NCBI RefSeq assembly: GCF_014489555.1
Contig: NZ_CP060787.1
Coordinates: 1 to 64,000, forward strand
Source: Hymenobacter qilianensis
GTDB lineage: Bacteria; Bacteroidota; Bacteroidia; Cytophagales; Hymenobacteraceae
Reading direction: 5' to 3'
Length of the DNA: 64,000 bases
Within the stretch, counting starts at the first letter, position 1, and every line of letters begins with the position of its first letter. Below the pieces are notes generated by a model. It did not search any database, was not told the DNA's origin, and saw only the letters and a program-made list of their open reading frames with translations. The position numbers were made by a program, and so were the translations under genes. Shown here piece by piece: positions 7,508 through 14,768 of this stretch.

Positions 7508-9640
7508 ATGATAGAACGTTTACAAACTGTAAATAAACAAGTTGTCGCGACTGACATGGCTAAATTTAACCTCTTCCGCTTGAGCTGCATGCTTGATGAT
7601 ATGGATGGGGCTAAATTCAATAAAGTGTTAGTCTCAGTTGTTTGTGATTACATATACCAACGCAATAATGAGCGCACTTCGCTTAGCGAATGCTTGGACT
7701 ACGTAGTGCATGAGATTGGCATACCCACCTCCCGACAACATCTTAAAAATGTGTTGTCAAAAGTAGATTACGTACGCACCGAACCATTAAAAAACGATGT
7801 ACTCCTATCTCTAGAAGTAGGCTTGTATGACAACCTGTGTCATACTTCAGACGCGAACTCTATTGAGCAGCACGCTCGCCGCTTCCTACGGCAGGAAGCG
7901 CTACCTGAAGAGTTAGCTGAAATCTTGGTGGAGATGATTCACCAGTCGATTTACGAAAACATCCAAGGTCTAGCGGGGGCTAATGTAAAAGCCTTGCTTG
8001 CCGAAGAAATAAAAGGCAAGTTTCCGGTTGAAAACATAAAAGTATTTAACAGATTTCTTGAATATGAGAATCGGGCCAAAGACAACGCTATTTTTCGGCT
8101 CTTTTATAAAGCGTTAGAGTTTGCGATAGTTACATCAGGTAAAGGCGTGAAAGATTTTACCGCCAACCTGTTTAAGGGCAAAGTGTACTTGCTTGATGCC
8201 AATGTCATTTTCCGCCTTATGGGAATTGATGGCGTACAGGAGCAGGCTAATATGGAGGAGTTGGTAACAGCTTGCCTGCACCAAGGCGTGGAGTTTCGCT
8301 ACACAGCTCAAACATACGAAGAGTTAAAGCGCAAGCGGGAACAGGCCGTGGCTATGCTAAAGCGCTTTAATAACCAAGCCACTCAACTTGTGGAAGACAC
8401 TCTTATAGGTGGTGATTTAGCTATCCAAGAAGGCTTTGCTAACCAATATTATCGCTACAAGAAAGTTGGGGTAGTCGCTACTCCTGAGCAGTACGAGTTA
8501 AAATTAATGGCCGATTTTCGTCGATTTGAAGATATCTACAAGCTTCGTCCCGTCACCCGAGATGTGGAGGTGACCAAACGGGAAGTAGAAGGCTTAAGCC
8601 AAGAACTGTTTGAGGGGAAAAAAGCCCGTCGGGTACTACGCTATACCGGTAGTGCAGCGCAAGTTGACGCCTACAACATCTTGTACGTAAGGGGTGCACG
8701 CGCTTTTAATAATACCAGCTTTTCGGATGTGAAATGCTTTTATCTGAGCACTGACCGAATGCTAGCGGAAATTTTGGCTATAGAATCAAGCGATCAAGGA
8801 GTTAGTGAAGTGCTATTTCCGGCACAAGCATTTTTGCTGCATGCCTCTTTGTCGGCTAATGTCAAGGAAGCGGATTACATCACCTTCACCAAATTTCTTA
8901 AAAAGAGCATAGTCGGCCAAGAGTTCACTGGTGTGGAAATAGTACGATACGTCAATCAGGTCAGTAGCTTCACAACAGACCCTAAGGCAATATCCACGCT
9001 ACTTAAAGCGTATTCAGACAAGCGCTATACCAACGCTCGTAATTATGAAGCTGAATTGACGCTACCTACATTCAGTGAATTTGCCCGCACCGAGCTAGAA
9101 ACTCAACTGGAAGTTGCGCAACGCAAGGCCGAGGAAGCTGAGCAGGAGCGTGCGCTAGAGAAAATACGCAGTGAAGATGCTCGTCTAGAGCAGGAGGCAT
9201 ATAACCAACAGCAACTCACGGTAGCGGCTAATGAGCGGCAAGCAGCAGCCACTGAGCGTGATGTTGCGACCGAAACTCTGAGCTCGGCCATTCTAGCCAG
9301 TACTCATCGACACTTGCGTAACAGCCTGCGCATTGCACGATTAGTTGAAGCGAGTCTAGGTATAGCTTGTGCAGTAGGGGGAGTATTAATAAAAGATCAA
9401 GTCCATACCGGTGTACTCTTAGCAGGCGTAGGCATTGTGATTAGTTTAAAGCTGATTGATTTATTCTTTTCGGCTAAAATGGGGCTAATGAAGCGCTTTT
9501 GGCAATGGTTATATCTAACCAAAGTTCGGCGGTCAGATATGTACCACTCCGCAGCCACGCGAGCACAGTATGAACAGGCAGCAGCGGCAGAATTCAAACA
9601 AGTTGCTTCCAATAATTTGTGGTCAGTTAAGCTGATGTAG
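7508..9640 (+). CDS. Large PIN-domain protein with coiled coil and C-terminal membrane helices
   Basis: 710 residues, not a known named family to me. Residues 1-215 are helical. A PIN-type nuclease fold follows: KVYLLDANVIFRLMG (about 225) has the first acidic residue, TYEELKRK (about 270) could hold the second, and KCFYLSTDRMLAEIL (about 413) the distal aspartate. Residues 520-590 form a long Glu/Ala/Gln-rich coiled coil. Two hydrophobic stretches, roughly 613-630 and 635-655, end the protein with a short cytoplasmic tail. This suggests a membrane-tethered RNase or DNase with an internal sensor coil. It lies in a defence island beside ImmA and P63C genes, is AT-richer than its flanks, and has its own 260-base upstream region. 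Role in defence is inference. Confidence 0.7.
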   Translation: MIERLQTVNKQVVATDMAKFNLFRLSCMLDDMDGAKFNKVLVSVVCDYIYQRNNERTSLSECLDYVVHEIGIPTSRQHLKNVLSKVDYVRTEPLKNDVLLSLEVGLYDNLCHTSDANSIEQHARRFLRQEALPEELAEILVEMIHQSIYENIQGLAGANVKALLAEEIKGKFPVENIKVFNRFLEYENRAKDNAIFRLFYKALEFAIVTSGKGVKDFTANLFKGKVYLLDANVIFRLMGIDGVQEQANMEELVTACLHQGVEFRYTAQTYEELKRKREQAVAMLKRFNNQATQLVEDTLIGGDLAIQEGFANQYYRYKKVGVVATPEQYELKLMADFRRFEDIYKLRPVTRDVEVTKREVEGLSQELFEGKKARRVLRYTGSAAQVDAYNILYVRGARAFNNTSFSDVKCFYLSTDRMLAEILAIESSDQGVSEVLFPAQAFLLHASLSANVKEADYITFTKFLKKSIVGQEFTGVEIVRYVNQVSSFTTDPKAISTLLKAYSDKRYTNARNYEAELTLPTFSEFARTELETQLEVAQRKAEEAEQERALEKIRSEDARLEQEAYNQQQLTVAANERQAAATERDVATETLSSAILASTHRHLRNSLRIARLVEASLGIACAVGGVLIKDQVHTGVLLAGVGIVISLKLIDLFFSAKMGLMKRFWQWLYLTKVRRSDMYHSAATRAQYEQAAAAEFKQVASNNLWSVKLM

Positions 9641-9715
9641 CTAGCAACCGAATAATCTATGACCAAGCCGTAGGCTTACGCAAAGTGCCGCAGTTCGGGT
9701 AGCTAATTCTTAGGG

Positions 9716-9889
9716 CTATAAAAACCAGAAGGCCTTGGGTAGTGGTCGTTTGCTGAGACGCCCCGCTCGCCACAAACTCAGGTGGCGATCTTTGGCAAAC
9801 GCGAGCACGGCCGCTTGCTGGGCTTCTATCCCTAAACCAGACTGGCCTTGGCGAGCAGTACTCACCCGGTGATACGCAACGTAGAGCAT
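9716..9889 (-). pseudogene. Serine recombinase remnant (N-terminal fragment)
   Basis: A 57-codon frame starting at ATG 9889 reads LYVAYHRVSTARQGQSGLG then IEAQQAAVLAFAKDRHLSL, which is the N-terminal catalytic block of a serine recombinase including the active-site serine in YHRVSTARQ. It then runs into unrelated sequence and a stop. The rest of the catalytic domain and the DNA-binding domain are absent. It is different from the resolvase at 2827-3437 and marks an old recombination event between the PIN and TIR genes. Confidence 0.7.
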
Positions 9890-10059
9890 GAACCAGGCGC
9901 TTTAATTAAGAACGCTCGGCTAAGGTAGTGCAGCGTGTGACATTCTTGGAACAGGTCTTCCTAGCATGTCATGCGTTGACCTAGAAGCGTGGAACGAGCT
10001 ACCCGGCATAGCGACGAGCAAACCCAAACCAGTATCAATAGCAAAAACCCAGTTTACTG

Positions 10060-10085
10060 AAAGGCCACTGTAAAAAGTGGCCTTT
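10060..10085. terminator. Bidirectional hairpin terminator between convergent genes
   Basis: Perfect 10-bp arms AAAGGCCACT (10060-10069) and AGTGGCCTTT (10076-10085) with a 6-base loop. It lies 94 bases past the TIR gene stop and 420 past the PIN gene stop. The stem serves either direction. Confidence 0.6.
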
Positions 10086-10178
10086 CCTATAGACAATAGG
10101 TATCGATTAGGAAGTTTTTACAGTATGTAAAAGAAGCAGTGCTATCCCTTCGCCGATACAAGGGCGTGGGAGAGCGAA

Positions 10179-10907
10179 TCATTTCTTGCTATGAGGTGCG
10201 GCCTTTTTAGCTGGTTTGGGCACCGTCTTCGCAGCCGGTTTGGTAGTCGGCTTTGCGGCTGGCTTAGGCTTGGCTCCTGCCGCTTTGTTTTTAGCTATGG
10301 CCTTAGATTTGGCAATAGCTTTGGATTTGGCAGTAGCCTCAGGGGTCGGGGCTACTTTAGCAGCAGACGGGGTTAACCGCTTGGGTGAGGCGGGAGCAGT
10401 AGATTTTTTCAAAACTGCTGGTTTAGCTGCGTCAGGTTTCGCGGCCCCGGGCTTCAACCCAAAAATCTTCATCACCATGGCACAGAGCCGCGCCATTTCC
10501 TTGTTCCGTTGCGGAATGGTCAGCGCCTCCAGCGGCTTATCCGGCTTGTTAAACGCCTGCAGCTTACTAAGTGGCGAGTTGGCAAAATGGCAATGCCCGA
10601 CCACTACGGTCAACAGGGTCACCCCTTCTTTCTTGGCTGCTAGAAGCAGCGGCGGCAACTCATCGGAATGAATAAAGTCCGACGCCATGAAGTTGTGACT
10701 GACCAACATTATTCCTACCCGGGCCGTCGCCAATTCGCGGCGTATTCGGGCCAGCCAAGGCTCGCCAGCCTTTAAGTTCTGGTCACTCCACACCCGTAAG
10801 CTATGGTCACGCCCGAGCGGAGCCAGGTGCTTTTCAACGAGTTTCCGCCATCTTTCATCGGCGTGGCTGTAGCTAATAAAAACGCTGGTTCGTGTGGATG
10901 CAGGCAT
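10179..10907 (-). CDS. TIR-domain protein with a histone-H1-like basic tail
   Basis: 242 residues. Residues 6-140 form a TIR domain: TSVFISYSHADERWRKLVEK (first beta strand and alpha helix), LRVWSDQNLKAGEPWLARI (BB-loop region) and SHNFMASDFIHSDELPPLLL, whose Glu corresponds to the usual NADase catalytic residue. Residues 150-242 are almost only Ala, Lys and Pro with repeated AKP, AKSKA and KPAAKP units, like the C-terminal tail of histone H1 or bacterial HC1-type proteins. Such a tail would bind DNA or RNA nonspecifically. Bacterial TIR domains consume or rearrange NAD in phage defence. It is the last gene of the minus-strand defence row, 128 bases after the 87-aa gene. The tail is low-complexity, so its exact length may vary. 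Confidence 0.85.
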   Translation of the reverse strand: MPASTRTSVFISYSHADERWRKLVEKHLAPLGRDHSLRVWSDQNLKAGEPWLARIRRELATARVGIMLVSHNFMASDFIHSDELPPLLLAAKKEGVTLLTVVVGHCHFANSPLSKLQAFNKPDKPLEALTIPQRNKEMARLCAMVMKIFGLKPGAAKPDAAKPAVLKKSTAPASPKRLTPSAAKVAPTPEATAKSKAIAKSKAIAKNKAAGAKPKPAAKPTTKPAAKTVPKPAKKAAPHSKK

Positions 10908-11035
10908 GGAGTGGGGATACGTGGTGAAACAGTGGCAGCTTATGGGCTGCTGTATACAGTTAAAAGAATATTACCAGTATTACTGGTGGTACTGTTATAC
11001 ATTACGGGACACTGAAACCTAGCCACAATCCCATC

Positions 11036-11299
11036 TCAATACCCAATACCTCTTGGGGAGCGTTGGACTCGAAAGACATAGTACACATTGTTAAACACGT
11101 CCTCAAAACCCAATATTTCGTGTGGACCTAAGCCTTCTCGCTTCATAGCTGAGTTAACCCAGTCCATTACGTTTAATTCAGCGCTGTCGCTAGGTAGGCC
11201 GTTGCGAACGGACAACAGCACAGTTCTTTCCGCCTCTGATTCAGGAAAAAAACTAACCCGAACAAGTTGGCCGTCATATTCTTCTACTTTAGTTCTCAT
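11036..11299 (-). CDS. Small protein of unknown function behind the SIR2 gene
   Basis: 87 residues from the ATG at 11299 (a TTG 24 bases upstream is a weaker start). It shows no family I recognise. The sequence looks like a small alpha/beta protein: MRTKVEEYDGQLVRVSFFPE, then VMDWVNSAMKREGLGPHEIL, then NNVYYVFRVQR. It has no signal peptide or membrane segment. It begins 45 bases after the SIR2 gene stop in the same direction and could be part of the Argonaute-SIR2 system as an accessory or immunity protein; that is inference from position only. Confidence 0.6.
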   Translation of the reverse strand: MRTKVEEYDGQLVRVSFFPESEAERTVLLSVRNGLPSDSAELNVMDWVNSAMKREGLGPHEILGFEDVFNNVYYVFRVQRSPRGIGY

Positions 11300-11344
11300 G
11301 CTGGCGTTTAGTGGTTGGACCAATGAGTAGTAGCAACTTCGGCG

Positions 11345-12409
11345 TCAGACCGAAAAGGGCAACTCATCGGGCAGGAATTTGGATTCGAGGTACTCTTTGG
11401 ACACCATAGCTCCCAAGAAATCCTTGGCTTTGCTTTCTTCAAAAAGCACCTGATTGCTGCCAGATGCTAAGCCTAGTGATTTGCGAACGTAGTCCTTATA
11501 ATCATCGGCAGCATTCCAAACCGTGGCCAGAACGCAGGCTTGGGCATTGCTTTTCAGCGCCTGGGCGATTATGTCGTTAATGTGGTCGTCGGCAAAGCTG
11601 TAACCGATGCACACAATGAGCCGCAAGTCAGTCAGGAAGCAGAGCCGCCGAAACTCATAGATATAGAAAAGGTACGGGTCAATGGCGCGCAGCTTGTTGC
11701 TCGTTCCAAAAATTAGGACTGGGTCGCGGGACGGGTCTTCCGCCTGCATCAGCTTATGCGTTTTGGGGTCAGTGTACCAGTCCAGCGAGCCGTGTAGTTT
11801 GTACAAGGTGAAGTTCTTTTCATCGCCTCGCGTGAAGCTATTATAGCTCCACTCACGAGTGTTCTCGTCAAACCCCAGTTCGATGTTGTCTTTGCCCACG
11901 ACCTTCTCAAAGCAGAGGTCATAGTTTAAGCTAAACACCTTGATGTTGATGCCAATGCCGTTGTTGCCGAACATCAAGTCCTTGAACCCGCCGTAGTACG
12001 CGGCATCCTTGTACAGGGAGGGCTTCACCCAGTCGCTAACCAGCTCGTTTGTTATTAGGCGTTTGAACTCTGTTAGGTGACTAAATTCGGGACCGGCCAA
12101 GTCCAACAGGCGGTTGTCCCAAGCCCCTATGAATGGATAAATAAGGTTACGCTCCTTCTTCTCGATTTCAGACATCACGATGATGAGCTTTTCGATATTG
12201 AAAGAAGCTTGAAAGTTGCCGAAAATGCCATCCGCGAATTGAATGGAGCTACGCAGGTAGTAGTAAAGGTCTTTGTACGGCTTCCAGGCGGTGTCTTCGT
12301 TCACGAGGCGGTGCACGTTGTTTACCATCTCCGCCGACACGGGTATGCCGGCGTCACGACTGCAACCAGCTCCCAGCAAAAACAAGACGTTGTCGCGCTC
12401 AATGCTCAT
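11345..12409 (-). CDS. SIR2-family protein paired with the Argonaute
   Basis: 354 residues. SIR2 hallmarks of NAD binding: VLFLLGAGCSRDAGIPVSAE (residues 8-27), IKVFSLNYDLCFEKV (about 155), LYKLHGSLDWYTD (about 205) and LIVCIGYSFADDHINDII (about 270). The classical zinc ribbon is absent, as in defence SIR2 proteins (SIR2_2 type), which hydrolyse NAD rather than deacetylate. No APAZ domain follows. It starts 10 bases after the Argonaute stop, so the two are almost surely co-translated. In known pAgo-SIR2 systems, guide-directed target recognition activates the NADase and kills or arrests the cell. The same role is inferred here. Confidence 0.9.
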   Translation of the reverse strand: MSIERDNVLFLLGAGCSRDAGIPVSAEMVNNVHRLVNEDTAWKPYKDLYYYLRSSIQFADGIFGNFQASFNIEKLIIVMSEIEKKERNLIYPFIGAWDNRLLDLAGPEFSHLTEFKRLITNELVSDWVKPSLYKDAAYYGGFKDLMFGNNGIGINIKVFSLNYDLCFEKVVGKDNIELGFDENTREWSYNSFTRGDEKNFTLYKLHGSLDWYTDPKTHKLMQAEDPSRDPVLIFGTSNKLRAIDPYLFYIYEFRRLCFLTDLRLIVCIGYSFADDHINDIIAQALKSNAQACVLATVWNAADDYKDYVRKSLGLASGSNQVLFEESKAKDFLGAMVSKEYLESKFLPDELPFSV

Positions 12410-12419
12410 AAATACTAGC

Positions 12420-14318
12420 TTACAGAAACCAGGGTGAATGCAGCGACAGCATATCCTTTCGAAAATCCGGGAATTGCTCGAAGTGGGTGCAGTAATCCGT
12501 GATAATGGAGGAGTAATAAATGGAGATGACTTTCACCTTGGCATTGAAGCCCCGCCAGTTGGTACCGGTTAGGTTGATGGCATCCTGGAGGTAAGGATAA
12601 ACTGATTCACGCGAAGTATGAGCCGAGTGCAAAAACTCAATATGCACCGGGGGGCTAATACGCTCATTAAGCACTTCTTTCCCTTGCTGCAAGCCTTCAA
12701 ACCATACCAAAAACTCATGCGGGTTTAGCTCAACTAACGTGCTGGCATAAGGGGTTTTGGTGTTGTGGTTACTATAGCCAAAAAACTTATTCTTTACATT
12801 GATTTTAAGCACCTTGAATTCCATGCTGCGCACTTTCTCAATGGCGGCTTTGATGGAATCAATTTCCCGGTGCTTGATTTTGAAAGGCAGGTGCAGGGCG
12901 CACTTGGTGTAACCGGCAAACTCCGGGCTTCCCAACAAGCTCACTAGGTTGCGCTGCAAGGCACTCAGATACGATTCTTCGGAATGGTCATCGGCTAGCA
13001 CTTCGAGCTTTCGGTAAATCCCGGAAGAATCCAGGCAAACGGAATACGCAAAGAACCGCTCAATCTGGCCTTGGTCATTGAATTTGTGGGCACTGCCAAT
13101 GCCTAAAATCAGGCAGTTGGAAATGCTCGGCTTCACTATCCAGGGAATGCCGCCCAGCTTGGCAAATAAGGCCAAGCCGATATTGGATGTGGACCACTTC
13201 AGCGTACTGTCCACACTAATTTTCTCGTGGCTGAGCACCTGCAAGGGAATTTGCAGCTTGGTTAAGTGGTACTTGAGGTAATAGTAGGTTTCCGAAACGC
13301 CCGGCTCGTCAGCGTGGTTGTTTTCTTCTACAAAGATGGTTATCAGGTGCTCGTTTGGGCGTTCGGTCTGCAGCTGTCGTACTTGCTCTACGGCGCCAGC
13401 TAAGTGCGGCTCGCTGGTGTCAAGAAGCGGTATTTGCACGATGTTGTTCTTGCCAATATCTACTTGAAACATTTCGTGCATGCCCTTGAAAGTATCTGGG
13501 TTGCGCTTGCCGGTAAGGCTTAAAAACAGCTTGTTGGCGAAGGCTCGGTACCGCTCTTCGAGAAGGAAGACAAACGTGCAATCCGACGGACCCGGCCGGT
13601 ACGGACCGTAGCGACGGATACCGCTAAATTGATTGTAATCGTAATTGTCGTTTTTGAAGATATATTGTTTTTTGGCCAGCGTCGTCGCGGTAACGGTGGA
13701 AAATGCTTCGACCAGCGATAACTGCAGGTCCTGCCAAACCAGCGGACCGAGTTGGGGCAAGAGCCGACTGAGCTGCGCGGTCACGTAGTTGTACTTGTCA
13801 CCGTAAAAATTTTTGTTTACACCACCGTTACGACTGTTACTGAAGCTCAATTGTAGCGTTTCTGCATCGCCCTTTGGATAGCTCTTATTCGCTCGGAAGC
13901 GCACATCCACTAAGAAGCCGAATTGCCGCTTGCTCTCCAAGTAGTAGGGCTCTAGCACGAGGGCCCGCTTGCCCTTGGTGAAGCTTTCGGTGTATAGGTC
14001 AATAGAATTATGAAATCCCCGTAGCTTGGTGGAATGGTCGATACCAGCCGCCTCCGCTCGCTGCTGCACCATGAGCGTGAGCACCCGGCACGTTAGATTG
14101 CGGTTGGCGCGGGCTGGACATTCATAGGCAACAAAACCCGGAATAGGCTCAAAAGCCACGTAATAGCGCTTGAATTCATCGTCGCCCGGCTCTTCAGGCA
14201 AGGGGTATATCCACAAGCTGTCCTCCGTCTTTTGCGCGCCGTCATAGAGTTTTCGATACACCGTAAATGCAAACGGCTGCTCCCGAATAGCTAGAAAACT
14301 TAGTAGAATGTCGGTCAT
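12420..14318 (-). CDS. Prokaryotic Argonaute, catalytically inactive, no evident PAZ domain
   Basis: 632 residues. The N-terminal 230 resemble the N-L1-L2 part of long pAgos (YYLESKRQFGFLVDVRF, about 125-141). A MID-like region spans about 240-385, and the PIWI domain starts with LKWSTSNIGLALFAKLGGIP (about 373) followed by NCLILGIGSAHKF. In active Argonautes this strand carries the first catalytic Asp; here it is Gly. The third-Asp strand reads KCALHLPFKIKHREIDSIKA, with Leu-Pro in place of the acidic residue, so target cleavage is unlikely. The C-terminus keeps PIWI features (VHIEFLHS, IYYSSIITDYCTHF). Length is intermediate: short pAgos have about 450-500 residues and long ones above 700, and I see no PAZ block. 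Paired with SIR2 10 bases downstream. Confidence 0.88.
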   Translation of the reverse strand: MTDILLSFLAIREQPFAFTVYRKLYDGAQKTEDSLWIYPLPEEPGDDEFKRYYVAFEPIPGFVAYECPARANRNLTCRVLTLMVQQRAEAAGIDHSTKLRGFHNSIDLYTESFTKGKRALVLEPYYLESKRQFGFLVDVRFRANKSYPKGDAETLQLSFSNSRNGGVNKNFYGDKYNYVTAQLSRLLPQLGPLVWQDLQLSLVEAFSTVTATTLAKKQYIFKNDNYDYNQFSGIRRYGPYRPGPSDCTFVFLLEERYRAFANKLFLSLTGKRNPDTFKGMHEMFQVDIGKNNIVQIPLLDTSEPHLAGAVEQVRQLQTERPNEHLITIFVEENNHADEPGVSETYYYLKYHLTKLQIPLQVLSHEKISVDSTLKWSTSNIGLALFAKLGGIPWIVKPSISNCLILGIGSAHKFNDQGQIERFFAYSVCLDSSGIYRKLEVLADDHSEESYLSALQRNLVSLLGSPEFAGYTKCALHLPFKIKHREIDSIKAAIEKVRSMEFKVLKINVKNKFFGYSNHNTKTPYASTLVELNPHEFLVWFEGLQQGKEVLNERISPPVHIEFLHSAHTSRESVYPYLQDAINLTGTNWRGFNAKVKVISIYYSSIITDYCTHFEQFPDFRKDMLSLHSPWFL

Positions 14319-14385
14319 AAACGGAACGGCGATAAAGTGACCACCAAGAATGTCCTGGCAGAAGGCAACGAACGAGAATAGCTGC

Positions 14386-14745
14386 TTAGGCCTCTTTATA
14401 AGGCTGCGTGATGTCGAGGCCCCGCTTGACTAACGGAATAAGGTCAGCGGAACCGTAGCTACGCTCAATAGAGAGTTGCAACCCTTCCAGTTGAGCCGCT
14501 TCGTCGGAAGTGAGCTTACGACCCCTTCTAGGTTTCAAAAAAGCCTGGATAGCTTTGGTAAGATGACCTTTCACGGCAGCTAGCTGCTTTTCAGCAGTCC
14601 CCAAACCCCGTAGTTTTAACTGGCCGGATTCGGTGTTTTGCAGGTTGCGGAAATAATCGCACGAAGCACCTTTTTGGTTACGCTCACAACCGTGGGCACG
14701 CCTGATGAATGCTTCGTAGCTCATGGGGGAAATGTGGTCTTCCAT
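14386..14745 (-). CDS. 119-residue protein of unknown function between restriction enzyme and Argonaute
   Basis: Start taken as the ATG at 14745 (a TTG 9 bases earlier is possible). No family recognised. Seen: SYEAFIRRAHGCERNQKGAS near the start, a basic middle (LKPRRGRKLTSDEAA) and a helical C-terminus. It starts 23 bases after the stop of the large restriction-methylation gene and ends 67 bases before the Argonaute, so it sits in the same transcription unit. It could be a small DNA-binding or control protein; that is speculative. Confidence 0.55.
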   Translation of the reverse strand: MEDHISPMSYEAFIRRAHGCERNQKGASCDYFRNLQNTESGQLKLRGLGTAEKQLAAVKGHLTKAIQAFLKPRRGRKLTSDEAAQLEGLQLSIERSYGSADLIPLVKRGLDITQPYKEA

Positions 14746-14768
14746 TGTAGTCAAGCGAAAGGGTTGAT

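Larger units (their letters stand above)
9641..10178. other. Convergent intergenic region with recombinase remnant and terminator
   Basis: About 540 bases lie between the plus-strand PIN gene and the minus-strand TIR gene. It contains a 57-codon remnant of a serine recombinase on the minus strand (9716-9889) and a hairpin terminator (10060-10085). The stretch 9890-10050 shows no convincing gene. Confidence 0.6.
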
